NCBI RefSeq assembly: GCF_030408795.1 | Contig: NZ_CP047211.1 | Location: forward strand, 2,356,001-2,420,000 | Direction of reading: 5' to 3' | Source of the DNA: Corynebacterium hansenii | GTDB lineage: Bacteria > Actinomycetota > Actinomycetes > Mycobacteriales > Mycobacteriaceae | DNA length: 64,000 nucleotides | Shown here: piece by piece, positions 42,434 through 51,935 of the stretch | Numbering within the stretch: position 1 is the stretch's first letter | Layout: the number at the start of each line of letters is the position of its first letter | Notes under the pieces: model-generated | Told to the model about the DNA's origin: nothing | What the model saw: only the letters and a program-made list of their open reading frames with translations | Database searches by the model: none | Translations under genes and position numbers: made by a program

Positions 42434-43339
42434 ATGCGCGAAACACCCACTCGCCCCGATTCCACCCGGCATCCCCGGCCCTCCGACTTCCCCGCAGCCC
42501 CGGCGGATCTGCGCCTGGTGGTCGTGGACATGGACGGCACGCTTCTCGACGGCGACGGCAACCTGCCCGCCGATCTGCCGCGGATCCTCGACCGGCTCAA
42601 GGCCGGCGGCATCACGTTCGCCCCGGCGTCCGGCCGGCAGTACGCCACGCTGCGCGACATGTTCGGCGGCGTCCGCACCGAATCCGGCGCGACCGTCGAT
42701 TCCTTCATCGCGGAGAACGGCAACGTCGTGGTCCGCGACGGGGAGTTGTCGGCCGCCGACGGCATGGACCCGGCCGTCGTCGACGAGGTCATCGACGCCG
42801 TGCGCGCCGCCCGCGCCGAGGGCCGCCCGATGGGCCTGATCGTCTGCCACCCGGAGGTCGCCTACGTGGAGATCGACCAGCCGGGGTTCAACGACGAGGC
42901 CGCGAAGTACTACCACTCGCGGGCCGTCGTCGACGACTTGCACGAGGTCAACGACGGCGCGATCAAGCTGGCCGTCTACGACGCGCGCGGCTCCGAGGTC
43001 GACGCCGCGCCGCTGATGAAGAGCGTGGTCGGAGACCGCCTCGAAGTCGCGGTGTCGGGCCAGTGCTGGGTGGACATGATGGTTCCCGGCCGGCACAAGG
43101 GCCACGCGGTCGCGGAGCTCCAGGAGCGCCTCGGCGTCACGCCGGCGCAGACCGCCGTCTTCGGCGACTTCCTCAACGACCTGCAGATGATGGCCGCCGG
43201 CGAGATGTCCTTCGCCATGGCCAACGCCCACGAGGACATCAAGGCCGCGTCGAACTACCTGGCGCCGTCGAACACGGACTCGGGCGTCGTCGTCACGCTG
43301 GACAGGCTGCTGGACGAAGCCGCCGCCGTGCGTTCCTGA
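42434..43339 (+). CDS. HAD-superfamily phosphatase, Cof type
   Basis: A 301-residue phosphatase. Motif I is LVVVDMDGTLLDGDGNLPAD, motif II lies in FAPASGRQYATLRDM, the Lys and motif III in MVPGRHKGHAVAELQERLGV and AVFGDFLNDLQMMAAGEMSF. The long C2-type cap between motifs II and III is characteristic of Cof sugar-phosphate/flavin phosphatases. Next to ribM it could act on FMN or a related phosphate, but that is only context. TAGTGT (42421-42426) gives a leaderless ATG at 42434. Its 3' end overlaps the convergent ribM gene by 85 nt. Confidence 0.88.
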   Translation: MRETPTRPDSTRHPRPSDFPAAPADLRLVVVDMDGTLLDGDGNLPADLPRILDRLKAGGITFAPASGRQYATLRDMFGGVRTESGATVDSFIAENGNVVVRDGELSAADGMDPAVVDEVIDAVRAARAEGRPMGLIVCHPEVAYVEIDQPGFNDEAAKYYHSRAVVDDLHEVNDGAIKLAVYDARGSEVDAAPLMKSVVGDRLEVAVSGQCWVDMMVPGRHKGHAVAELQERLGVTPAQTAVFGDFLNDLQMMAAGEMSFAMANAHEDIKAASNYLAPSNTDSGVVVTLDRLLDEAAAVRS

Positions 43340-44019
43340 CGCCGCCCGACGCGGCGCTGGACCCGCAGCCAGGTGACGAAACCCCAGGTGACGAAGCCCG
43401 CATAGAACAGGTACAGCGCCGCCGACGGGTAGTAGCCGCCGAGGAACAGCAGGGGCACGCCGACGACGTCGACGGCGATCCAGATGAGCCAGAACTCGGT
43501 CCAGCCCTTCGCCATCCCCCACGTGGCCAGCATCGAACCGACGAAGATCCACGCATCCGCCCACGGGCCCCACGACCCCAGGGCGCCGAAGATCTTCGCG
43601 CACACCACGGTGCCGCCCACGGCGATGGCGAGCATGGCCATCCGCTCACGTGCGGACGCCCATCGGGGCACCACGGCGGCGTCGGAAAGCGAGGCCTCCC
43701 CGCCCGCCGCGGCCCGGCGCGTCTGCGCCCACCGCCACCAGCCGTAGACGCTGACCACCAGGAACATCACCTGGCGGCCGGCCTGGCCGTAGAGGTCGAG
43801 GTCCTGCGGCGTGTGGAAAACGCCGCCGAGGAACACGGTGAACAGCAGGATGTTGCCGGCGATGCCCACCGGCCAGGCCCAGACGAGGCGGCGCATGCCG
43901 AAATAGGCCGAACCCAGCCCGAATACGTTGCCTACGACCTCGCGCACCAAAATGGGCACGCCCCCGATGGTCAGCTGCGCGGTCAGAAAACCGGCGAGCG
44001 CGGACATGACGGAATCCAC
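43255..44019 (-). CDS. ribM: Riboflavin transporter RibM (PnuC-type)
   Basis: A 254-residue membrane protein of the PnuC/NMN-transporter family: GGVPILVREVVGNVFGLGSA, the central LVVSVYGWWRWAQTRR (the Trp-rich PnuC signature) and WTEFWLIWIAVDVVGVPLLF. It has about seven spans and a 30-residue hydrophilic tail. In corynebacteria the PnuC homologue under an FMN riboswitch is the riboflavin uptake protein RibM, and an FMN riboswitch precedes this gene. The GTG at 44019 follows AAGGAG by 7 nt. The 3' end overlaps the HAD gene on the other strand. Confidence 0.92.
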   Translation of the reverse strand: MDSVMSALAGFLTAQLTIGGVPILVREVVGNVFGLGSAYFGMRRLVWAWPVGIAGNILLFTVFLGGVFHTPQDLDLYGQAGRQVMFLVVSVYGWWRWAQTRRAAAGGEASLSDAAVVPRWASARERMAMLAIAVGGTVVCAKIFGALGSWGPWADAWIFVGSMLATWGMAKGWTEFWLIWIAVDVVGVPLLFLGGYYPSAALYLFYAGFVTWGFVTWLRVQRRVGRRQERTAAASSSSLSSVTTTPESVFDGAR

Positions 44020-44033
44020 GGTGAATCTCCTTC

Positions 44034-44170
44034 TCTCCCATCCGGACTATGACCGTCGGTTCCGGGTTCCAACCGGATCTGCTGACCTCCCTCGCGGGAG
44101 CGCTCGCGGACTCGTCCGGGCCACGCATGGCCCGGCGTCACCGCCGGTGGGGAATTCCACCCCGCCCTGA
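44034..44170 (-). promoter_or_regulatory. FMN riboswitch (RFN element)
   Basis: On the minus strand the conserved RFN blocks appear in order: AGGGCGGGGTGGAATTCCCC, ACCGGCGGTGA, a variable GC-rich arm, CCGCGAGCG, GGTCAGCAGATC, GGAACCCGGAACCGACGGTC and TAGTCCGGATGGGAGAGA. It lies between the promoter side and the ribM start, about 15 nt before the GTG, so FMN binding probably hides the ribosome-binding site or terminates transcription. Confidence 0.95.
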
Positions 44171-44277
44171 GAACTTGTGCCGACGACGTTAGCAGCGATG
44201 CGCGGCGGCGGTCCCCGAATGGGTGGAAAAACTCACTTTAATGCCCATTTGCCATTCGCATTAGTAGGCTGTGGGGC

Positions 44278-45048
44278 ATGGCCAAACCCCGCTCACGCCG
44301 CCGCGCACCGGGCTGGGTGCCCGATCAGCACGGCGCCTGGTTCATGGTCACCGTCCCCGCGGTCACCGGCGTGATCCTCGCGCCCTCATGGACCGCGATT
44401 CCCCTGCTGCTGACTTGGTGGCTGGGCTATTTCACGTTCTTCGCGGGCAGCGTGTGGATCCGCTCCCGCTTCCGCGACCGCAACCGGCCGCCGGTGCTGG
44501 TCTACGGGTCACTGACCGCGGCGGCGGGCTTGACGACGCTGCTGTTCGACTGGCGGCTGCTCACGTGGGTTCCGGCGTTCGCCCCGCTGGTGGCGGTGGC
44601 CGTCTACGAGGCGTGGAAGCGCCGCCCGCGGTCCCTGTTGTCGGGATTGTCCACCGTCGTCGCGGCGTGCCTGATCCTGCCGGTCGCCGCATGGGCGGGC
44701 GGGGGCCTCGACGGCCGGGCATGGGCGGCGTTCGGCGTGTACCTGGCGTTCTTCGCGGGCACCGTGCCGTACGTGAAGACGCTCATCCGCGAGCGCGGGT
44801 CGAAGCCATGGTTCATCGGGTCCGTCGCCTATCACGTGGCGATGCTGGCGGCGGCCATCGCGGCGGTGCGGATCACCGACGGCGACCCGGTGCACCCGCT
44901 CGCGATCGCCGTGGCGGTCGTGCTGCTCGCGCGGGCTGTGCTCATGCCCGTCACCGGTGCCCGGCGCGAACGCCCGTGGCAGCCCAAGACCGTGGGGCTG
45001 CTCGATGCCGCCAACACGGTGCTCGTCGTCATCGTCGCCCTGCTCTGA
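44278..45048 (+). CDS. YwiC-like family membrane protein
   Basis: A 256-residue membrane protein with about eight spans. The segment PGWVPDQHGAWFMVTVPAVT near the N-terminus is the hallmark of the YwiC-like family, whose function is not established. Other spans include LTTLLFDWRLLTWVPAFAPL and TVGLLDAANTVLVVIVALL. TAGGCT (44265-44270) lies 7 nt before the ATG (leaderless). It diverges from ribM. Confidence 0.85.
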   Translation: MAKPRSRRRAPGWVPDQHGAWFMVTVPAVTGVILAPSWTAIPLLLTWWLGYFTFFAGSVWIRSRFRDRNRPPVLVYGSLTAAAGLTTLLFDWRLLTWVPAFAPLVAVAVYEAWKRRPRSLLSGLSTVVAACLILPVAAWAGGGLDGRAWAAFGVYLAFFAGTVPYVKTLIRERGSKPWFIGSVAYHVAMLAAAIAAVRITDGDPVHPLAIAVAVVLLARAVLMPVTGARRERPWQPKTVGLLDAANTVLVVIVALL

Positions 45049-45107
45049 CGGGGCTGACGCGAGCACTGCGGTCGCGCACAACCGGGGCCTGGGGTAGCTT
45101 GCCGGGC

Positions 45108-46187
45108 ATGAGGGGGGACTCATACGGCGCGTCGGCGCCGTCTCAGCAGATCATCTTCGACCCGACCGTGCGCACGCATGCGCTGCCCACCCGGCGACCA
45201 TCGCGGCAAGCACAGGAGGGCGCGCGGGAAAGCGCGCGCGACGACGCACCCGATTTCGACGGCAGGCCCTTGACCGTCGGGGACATCGCCGGCCTCGTCG
45301 CCGAACGGCCCCGCCCCGGCCGGGGCTGGCGCGCGGCGGTGCACCGGGCGTCGGGAGGGCGGCTCAACCCCGGCGAGTCGCCCGCCGAACGCGACGAGCG
45401 CGAGCTCCTCGAACGCATCCGCCGCCCCGTCATCGGCGATTACCGCGTGGCGGTGCTCAGCGTGAAGGGCGGCGTGGGCAAGACCTCCACGACCATCGGC
45501 CTCGGCGCGACGTTCGCGTCGCTGCGCGGCGACCGGATCATCGCCATCGACGCCAACCCCGACTTCGGCACCCTCGCCCACCGGGTGGCCGATCCGAACC
45601 CCGCCACGGTGCGCGACCTTCTCCGCGCCCCGTCGACCGACCGTTACGCCGAAGTGCGCTCGTACACCACTCAGGCGCCCTCGCGGCTGGAGATCCTGGG
45701 CAGTGAACGGGACCCGTCGATAAGCGAAGCGTTTTCCGCCGCCGACTACGACCGCGCCCTGGGCATCCTGCGCAGGCACTACAACATCCTGCTGACCGAC
45801 TGCGGGACCGGCATCGTCCACGACACAGTCGGGGCGATCCTGGCGCACGCGAACTGCCTGGTCCTGGTGGCCACGCCCGCGCTCGACGGCGCGAGGTCGG
45901 CGTGGGCGACGCTCGATTGGCTGTCCGCGCACGGGTGGGCGGACCTGGTGTCGTCGACGGTGGTCGTGGTCAACCAGCTCACCGACGTCGGCGCCGACGC
46001 GGACTCCCTGCGCGACCTGTTCGGGCAGCGCTGCCGGGCCGTGCAGGTGATCCCGCACGACCCGCACATCGCGCGCGGAGCGGACATCGACATCGACCTG
46101 CTGCGCCCCGCCACGCGCCTGGCCTACCGGGAGTTGGCCGCCATGATCGCCGACGACTTCGCCCAGCCTGGAGGCCGGCACCGCTGA
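45108..46187 (+). CDS. MinD/ParA-family ATPase, ESX-associated-like
   Basis: A 359-residue protein. About 110 disordered N-terminal residues precede a deviant Walker A VLSVKGGVGKTSTTIGLGAT; a second Asp segment (IAIDANPDFGTLAHRVADP) and ILLTDCGTGIVHDTVGAIL (Walker B region) follow. This arrangement, with the NPDFGTL stretch, is typical of the EspI-like MinD ATPases found with type VII secretion in actinobacteria rather than chromosome-partitioning ParA. No ESX genes are nearby. TAGCTT (45095-45100) lies 7 nt before the ATG, so it is leaderless. Confidence 0.8.
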   Translation: MRGDSYGASAPSQQIIFDPTVRTHALPTRRPSRQAQEGARESARDDAPDFDGRPLTVGDIAGLVAERPRPGRGWRAAVHRASGGRLNPGESPAERDERELLERIRRPVIGDYRVAVLSVKGGVGKTSTTIGLGATFASLRGDRIIAIDANPDFGTLAHRVADPNPATVRDLLRAPSTDRYAEVRSYTTQAPSRLEILGSERDPSISEAFSAADYDRALGILRRHYNILLTDCGTGIVHDTVGAILAHANCLVLVATPALDGARSAWATLDWLSAHGWADLVSSTVVVVNQLTDVGADADSLRDLFGQRCRAVQVIPHDPHIARGADIDIDLLRPATRLAYRELAAMIADDFAQPGGRHR

Positions 46188-46211
46188 CCGCGCATGGCTC
46201 GAACGCGGGCT

Positions 46212-47024
46212 TTACGACGCCTGGCACGACGGGCAGTAGAAAACCCGCCGGCCCTCGATCTGCGTCTCCGCCACCGGGGTGCCGCAGACGTGGCACGGCT
46301 GGCCCGTGCGGCGGTAGACGTACACCTCGCCGCCGTGGTCGTCCTCGCGGGGCTCGCGGCCCATCGCCTCCGGGGTGTGCTCCGGGCGGACGGTGTCGAT
46401 GCGCCCGACGCGCACGCCGTCCTCCATCAGCTCACGCAGATCGACCCACATCGCGTCGAGCGTCGCCGGTTTCAGCTCGGCGCCGGGCGTCAGGGGGTGG
46501 ATGCCCAGGCGGAACAGGGTTTCGGTGCGGTAGATGCTGCCCACCCCGGCGTAGAGCTTCTGGTCGACCAGCAGCGCGCCGATGGGCCGGCGCGACCGGC
46601 GCACCCGGCCGACGATCGCACCCGGGTCGGCGTCGGCGCGCAGCGGATCCTCCCCCACCTTCCCGATCGCCGCCGCCCGGACCTCATCGGTCACCAGGCG
46701 GCACCACTGCGGGCCCCGCAAATTCGCCGACTCCTCGCCGTTGGAGACGTGCAGCCGCACCTGGCCGCCGACGTCATCGGGGCCCTCGAACCTCAGGCGC
46801 CCGATCAACCCCAGGTGAATGTGCACGATGGCGTCGGGCCGCGGCACGTCGAACTCGACGAACAGGTGCTTGCCCCAGGCTTCGGCGCGGGCGAGCTCAT
46901 GGCCGTCGAGAAGCGACGCCTCCGCCGCGAACCTCCCCTGCGGGCTGGTCACCGACAGCGGCCGACCCGCGAACCGCGCGTTCAGATCACGCGCGAGACG
47001 ATGGATGACATGACCTTCGGGCAT
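46212..47024 (-). CDS. nei: DNA glycosylase/AP lyase, Fpg/Nei family
   Basis: A 270-residue base-excision-repair enzyme. The N-terminal Pro-Glu catalytic start is MPEGHVIHRLARDL (PEG-H form as in actinobacterial Nei), with GKHLFVEFDVPR carrying the conserved Lys. The C-terminal zinc finger is CHVCGTPVAETQIEGRRVFY plus CPSC. It removes oxidised bases and nicks the abasic site. The end lies 24 nt from the MinD-like gene, convergent. The length is normal. Confidence 0.9.
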   Translation of the reverse strand: MPEGHVIHRLARDLNARFAGRPLSVTSPQGRFAAEASLLDGHELARAEAWGKHLFVEFDVPRPDAIVHIHLGLIGRLRFEGPDDVGGQVRLHVSNGEESANLRGPQWCRLVTDEVRAAAIGKVGEDPLRADADPGAIVGRVRRSRRPIGALLVDQKLYAGVGSIYRTETLFRLGIHPLTPGAELKPATLDAMWVDLRELMEDGVRVGRIDTVRPEHTPEAMGREPREDDHGGEVYVYRRTGQPCHVCGTPVAETQIEGRRVFYCPSCQAS

Positions 47025-47045
47025 GCCCTCCAGGCTACTTCGGGG

Positions 47046-48095
47046 CTACTGGCCCACCGCCCGGCGGTACGGGGTCGGATCGACCTCGCCGGTCGTCTTC
47101 GGCTGCCACTGCGCATTGCGGTCCTTGTCCACCAGCACGGCGCGGACGCCCTCGGCGAAGTTCGGGTCGTGGCGCAGGATGCGGCCGACGTTGTACTCGT
47201 TGCGCAGGCCCGTGCGCAGATCGACGCCCTCGGCCGCGTTGGCGGCGTAGAGCTCGGCGCCGGCGACCAGCGACGTCGGGGCGGCCGAGCGCAGCAGGTC
47301 GTTGATCACGCGGCGCTCCTCGCCGGAGCACTTGCCGCCGTCGAGGGCGTTTTCGATCTCCCGCCACGTGTCGAAGCCGAAGACCTGGCGGGCGCACGGC
47401 GCGAACGCCGCGAGCTTCGACTCGCCGGCCTCGGCGGGATCCTCGGCGAACTCGACGAGCGCCGCCTCGATGCCGTCGGCGTCGACCGCGCGCAGGAAGT
47501 TCTCCAGCGAATCCTGCGGCACGAAGTGCGTGGCCCAGCCCGCCCACAGCAGGTCGGCGGCGTCGAGGCGGTAGCCGGTCAGGCCCAGGAAACGCGCGAT
47601 CGCCGGCTCCGGGTGGCCGGAGGCGGTGGCGACGTGCTGGGAGAACCACGAAATGCCGACGTCGGGAAGGAAACCGATGGCCATCTCCGGCATCGCGGCG
47701 GAGGCGCGCTCGGTGACCACGCGGTGCGAACCGTGCAGCGACACGCCCAGGCCGCCGCCCATGGCGATGCCGTCGATGACCGCGACGTACGGCTTGGGGA
47801 ACTCCGCGATCGCGGCGTTCATCTCGTACTCCTCGGTGAAGAACGCATCACCCTCGGCGGAATTTCCCGCCACCTGGGCGTCGCGCACCTGGCGCACGTC
47901 GCCGCCGGCGCAGAAGGCCTTCGGGTGCTCCGACACCACGACGACCTGCTCGACGGCGTCATCGTCGCGCCAGGCGTCGAGGGCCTCGTTGATCTGCCGG
48001 ACCATGCCCAGGTCCAGCGAGTTGAGCGCCTTGGGGCGGTTGAGGGTCAGTCGGCCCGTGCGGCCGGAAACATCCTTGATCACCGAATCAGTCAT
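47046..48095 (-). CDS. Enoyl-CoA hydratase-family protein, 3-hydroxyisobutyryl-CoA hydrolase-like
   Basis: A 349-residue protein with the crotonase core: LNRPKALNSLDLGMVRQINE, PKAFCAGGDVRQ (oxyanion-hole Gly-Gly) and PYVAVIDGIAMGGGLGVSLH, then ASAAMPEMAIGFLPDVGISW. The MPEMAIGFLPDVG segment and the C-terminal EYNVGRILRHDPNFAEGVRA identify the hydrolase subgroup (valine degradation) rather than a true hydratase. The ATG at 48095 is preceded by CACACT at leaderless distance. It is upstream of nei in the same direction with a 21-nt gap. Confidence 0.85.
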   Translation of the reverse strand: MTDSVIKDVSGRTGRLTLNRPKALNSLDLGMVRQINEALDAWRDDDAVEQVVVVSEHPKAFCAGGDVRQVRDAQVAGNSAEGDAFFTEEYEMNAAIAEFPKPYVAVIDGIAMGGGLGVSLHGSHRVVTERASAAMPEMAIGFLPDVGISWFSQHVATASGHPEPAIARFLGLTGYRLDAADLLWAGWATHFVPQDSLENFLRAVDADGIEAALVEFAEDPAEAGESKLAAFAPCARQVFGFDTWREIENALDGGKCSGEERRVINDLLRSAAPTSLVAGAELYAANAAEGVDLRTGLRNEYNVGRILRHDPNFAEGVRAVLVDKDRNAQWQPKTTGEVDPTPYRRAVGQ

Positions 48096-48163
48096 GCCGA
48101 CCAGTGTGGCACACGACACATGTGCCCCGCCACAGAAAGTTAACCGCGATTCGCGGAAACTAC

Positions 48164-48252
48164 ACCCGTTAGCCGGTGGGCCGGGCTACTTCCACCCGTT
48201 AGCCGGCGGGACCCCTACTTCCACCCGTTGGCCGGTGGGCCGGGCTACTTCT
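48164..48252. repeat. Three-copy 29-30-bp tandem repeat overlapping the ppk2 stop
   Basis: The units begin ACCCGTT(A/G)GCCGG at 48164, 48194 and 48223; the last unit runs into the ppk2 stop codon at 48245-48247. Each unit repeats the CTACTT (AAGTAG on the coding strand) of the gene end. Confidence 0.85.
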
Positions 48253-49150
48253 TGCCGGACTTCGACTTTTCCGCCTTGGCCTTGCCCGACTTCCCGCCCT
48301 TCTTGGCGGACTTCTTCGCCTTGGGCGCGTCTTCCTCGAACTTGCTGGCCACGTCCGGCACGTACCGGAACTCGGTCCGCGGCGGGCGCTCGTAGGACGC
48401 CTCCGACGCCGGGCGCTCCGGGATCTCCGGCATCTCGCGCTCGATGTGCTCGTACGGAATGGTCGACAGGAGGTGGTTGATCACGTTGATGCGCGACCGC
48501 TTCTTGTCCTCCGACTCCACCGTGTACCACGGCGCCGACGGGATGTCGGTGTGGATGAACATCTCGTCCTTCGCGCGCGAGTAGTCCTCCCACCGCGTGA
48601 TCGACTCCAGGTCCATCGGCGACAGCTTCCACCGGCGCAGCGGGTCCTCGCGGCGAGACTCGAAGCGGCGGACCTGCTCCTCGTCGGACACCGAGAACCA
48701 GTACTTGCGCAGCATGATCCCGTCCTCGACCAGCAGGCGCTCGAAGATCGGCGCCTGATGCAGGAAACGGCGGTACTCCTGCGACGTGCAGAAGCCCATG
48801 ACGCGCTCCACGCCGGCGCGGTTGTACCAGGAGCGGTCGAAGATGACGATCTCACCGGCGGTGGGCAGCTTCTCCACGTAGCGCTGGAAATACCACTGGC
48901 CCGACTCTCGCGACGTCGGCGCCGGCAGCGCCTCGATGCGGCAGGTACGGGGATTGAGGTACTGCGTGATGCGCTTGATGGCGGAGCCCTTGCCCGCCGC
49001 GTCGCGGCCCTCCATGATCACCACGACGCGCGCGCCGGTCTCGACGACCCACTGCTGCATCTCGACGAGCTCGGCCTGCAGGCGCTTGAGCTCCTTCTCG
49101 TAGGCTTTCTTCTTGAGCTTCGGCGGGCGCTGCACGTCGTCGTTGGTCAT
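48245..49150 (-). CDS. ppk2: Polyphosphate kinase 2
   Basis: A 301-residue PPK2-family enzyme using polyphosphate to phosphorylate nucleoside diphosphates (or the reverse). Walker A is VVVIMEGRDAAGKGSAIKRI and Walker B IVIFDRSWYNRAGVERVMGF; the lid segment EEQVRRFESRREDPLRRWKL follows. The DRSWYNRAGVE block is diagnostic. The C-terminal 45 residues are a Lys/Ala-rich tail (KKSAKKGGKSGKAKAEKSKS), probably binding polyphosphate or nucleic acid. The ATG at 49150 was chosen over an open extension that antisenses map. Confidence 0.95.
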   Translation of the reverse strand: MTNDDVQRPPKLKKKAYEKELKRLQAELVEMQQWVVETGARVVVIMEGRDAAGKGSAIKRITQYLNPRTCRIEALPAPTSRESGQWYFQRYVEKLPTAGEIVIFDRSWYNRAGVERVMGFCTSQEYRRFLHQAPIFERLLVEDGIMLRKYWFSVSDEEQVRRFESRREDPLRRWKLSPMDLESITRWEDYSRAKDEMFIHTDIPSAPWYTVESEDKKRSRINVINHLLSTIPYEHIEREMPEIPERPASEASYERPPRTEFRYVPDVASKFEEDAPKAKKSAKKGGKSGKAKAEKSKSGKK

Positions 49151-49261
49151 GACCGGAAGTTTACCCGCCGAGCCGCGGCGCCCGGAACTTCCGCGCCTGT
49201 GAGATTGCCCGGGCGGCGGATAGTCTGAACGTCTCCGCATCGCCCAACCGAAAGATGGCCC

Positions 49262-50011
49262 ATGATCATCGAAGACGCCGACCAGCTCGAAGGCCTCAAG
49301 GCCGCCGGCGCGGCAGTCGCCGCCACCCTGCACGCCATGAAGAAGGCCGCCGAGCCCGGCATCAGCACCGCGGAACTCGACCGGATCGGCGTGAAGATGA
49401 TGGAGGACCTCGGCGTCGCGCCCGCACCGCCGACCCGCGGATTCCCCGCCGCGACGTGCATCAGCATCAACGACGTCGCCGCCCACGGCATCCCCTCCCC
49501 CGACACGATCGTGCGCTCCGGCGACATCGTGAACATCGACATTTCCGGAAGGCTCGGCGAGTTCTGGGCGGACAACGGCGAGAGCTTCGCCGTCGGCGAG
49601 GCCGACCCGGTGGTACTCGCGCTCGTCGCCGCCTCGCACGAGGCCAACGCCGCGGGCATCGCCGCCGCGAGGGCGAAGAAGCCGGTGTGGCGCATCGGCT
49701 CCGCATGCGAGCGCGTCATCCGCCGCCACGGCTTCCACGTGGTCCGGAACCTCTGCGGCCACGGCGTCGGCGCCGACCTGTGGGAACCGCCGCAGATCCT
49801 CGGCTACGCCGACCGCACCGCCACCACCCGGCTGCGGGAGGGCATGGTGCTGGCCATCGAGCCGTTCGTCTCCGAGACCGCCACCTGGGCTGACGAAGAC
49901 GAGGACGACGGCTGGACGCTGCGCACGCCGGGCAGCCGCTCCGCGCAGCGGGAACACACCATCGTGGTGACGAAGGACGAACCGATCATCGTCACCGAGC
50001 AGCCCGAGTAG
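49262..50011 (+). CDS. map: Methionine aminopeptidase
   Basis: A 249-residue type I enzyme removing N-terminal Met. The active-site pieces are present: ATCISINDVAAHGIPSPDTI, two metal Asp residues in DIVNIDISGRLGEFWADNGE, His in RNLCGHGVGADLWEPPQIL, Glu in GMVLAIEPFVSE and the last Glu in REHTIVVTKDEPI. The GEFWADNGESF form differs slightly from the GYHGD(T) of classical enzymes, so this may be a second, divergent Map. A TAGTCT box lies about 40 nt upstream. Confidence 0.88.
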   Translation: MIIEDADQLEGLKAAGAAVAATLHAMKKAAEPGISTAELDRIGVKMMEDLGVAPAPPTRGFPAATCISINDVAAHGIPSPDTIVRSGDIVNIDISGRLGEFWADNGESFAVGEADPVVLALVAASHEANAAGIAAARAKKPVWRIGSACERVIRRHGFHVVRNLCGHGVGADLWEPPQILGYADRTATTRLREGMVLAIEPFVSETATWADEDEDDGWTLRTPGSRSAQREHTIVVTKDEPIIVTEQPE

Positions 50012-50021
50012 CCGGGCCGCG

Positions 50022-50924
50022 TCACTTCCTCGAGTAGAACCTCAGCGTCAGCTGGGCCGTGATGCCTGCGAACACGGCGCCGACGGCGACGATGATCGGC
50101 GCGACCAACCAAATGTCCGTCGCAGTGACGGGGGCGACGAGCTGCGCCCGGTACAAGCCATCCATGGCAGGGTCGATGACCGCGGCCTTGCCGATGAACA
50201 GCCCCGCGACGGCCAGCAGGCCGCCGATGACGGCGGCGATGACCGCCTCGAGCACGAACGGCGCCTGGGTGAACCAGCGGGTCGCGCCGACCATGCGCAT
50301 GATCTCGACCTCCGTGCGGCGCGAGTACGCGGCGATCTGCACCATGTTGGCGATGAGGAAGATCGCCGCCAGCGCCTGGATGCCCGCGATGAGGAACGTC
50401 GCGTTTCGGATCGAGTCGAGGTTGGAAGCCGCATTGCCGATGTCGTCGCGCTGATCGGTGACGTGGACGACCTGCTTCATGTCACGAACCGGGTCCAGCG
50501 GCGACACGTCGGTCGGATCCTTAAGCCGCACCAGCAGCACGGCGGGCAGCGACTCCGGCGTCGCATTGGCCACCAGCGCCGGGTCGGTCTTCTCGAACAG
50601 CGCCACGAAGTGCTCGTAATTCTGCTGGCGGTTGCGGTACGTCACCTGTTCGACGCCGTCCTGCGACTCGAGCTTCTCGCGCACCTCGGCGCAGGCCTCG
50701 GACGAGCAGGTTTCATCGCCCGCGGAGATCTCCTCGTCGAGTTCGATGAGCACCTCCACCCGATCCAGGTACAGGTTCTTGGTGTCGTTGGTCATGCCCG
50801 TGACCAGCATGCCGGACGCGAGCAGCGCCAGCGAGATGGCGGTGGTGATGATCATCGCCACCGTCATGGTCACGTTCCTGGTCAGTCCGGAGAGAGCTTC
50901 CCCGAGCACGAAACGGGTCTTCAT
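50022..50924 (-). CDS. ftsX: Cell-division protein FtsX
   Basis: A 300-residue membrane protein with the FtsX layout: one N-terminal span (MTVAMIITTAISLALLASGM), an extracellular domain of about 130 residues with a Cys pair (DETCSSEACAEVREKLESQD), then three spans starting AGIQALAAIFLIANMVQIAA. With FtsE it relays a signal to peptidoglycan hydrolases at the septum. The AAYSRRTEVEIMRMVGATRW loop is the family signature. It follows ftsE by 36 nt. smpB, usually next in this order, is not present here. Confidence 0.94.
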   Translation of the reverse strand: MKTRFVLGEALSGLTRNVTMTVAMIITTAISLALLASGMLVTGMTNDTKNLYLDRVEVLIELDEEISAGDETCSSEACAEVREKLESQDGVEQVTYRNRQQNYEHFVALFEKTDPALVANATPESLPAVLLVRLKDPTDVSPLDPVRDMKQVVHVTDQRDDIGNAASNLDSIRNATFLIAGIQALAAIFLIANMVQIAAYSRRTEVEIMRMVGATRWFTQAPFVLEAVIAAVIGGLLAVAGLFIGKAAVIDPAMDGLYRAQLVAPVTATDIWLVAPIIVAVGAVFAGITAQLTLRFYSRK

Positions 50925-50960
50925 CTTCTGCTACCTGATTCCTTTTCGTTCCCGGTCGCC

Positions 50961-51650
<690 letters not shown>

Positions 51651-51753
51651 GGAAATCACCCTAGTGGCCATGCGCACCATGTGTCACATGAGTTGCGTTG
51701 CATTCCGGCGCCATCGCCGCCCACGCGGGCGTCGTCGCCGCCCCCTGACGCAG

Positions 51754-51909
51754 ACCCACCCCGAATGCGCAGACCCACCCGCTATAACGGGTGGGGTTGC
51801 ACATTCGGGGTGGGTTAGCCACGAAGATTGTGCGGGCCAGTGCGATTCGGGGTGGGTTAGCCACGAAGATTGTGCGGGCCAGCGCATTCGGGGTGGGTTA
51901 GCCGCGAAG
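51754..51909. repeat. Inverted-repeat element copy 2 followed by 42-bp tandem repeats
   Basis: Positions 51754-51817 are a closer-to-perfect version of the 41433-41497 palindrome, with outer arms CCACCCCGAATGCGCA and GCACATTCGGGGTGG and an inner ACCCACCCGCTATAACGGGT hairpin. From 51803 the right arm continues as about 2.5 tandem units (starts at 51803, 51845 and 51886), each ATTCGGGGTGGGTTAGCC(A/G)CGAAG plus a spacer. It lies between ftsE's promoter and the prfB stop. Confidence 0.85.
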
Positions 51910-51935
51910 GACACGGCACCCGGGCGCCCCGCGGG

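Noticed and set aside
51803..51909. Regularly spaced repeats as a possible CRISPR array
   Set aside because: Only 2.5 units, with the spacers themselves repeated and no cas genes nearby; it is a tandem repeat.
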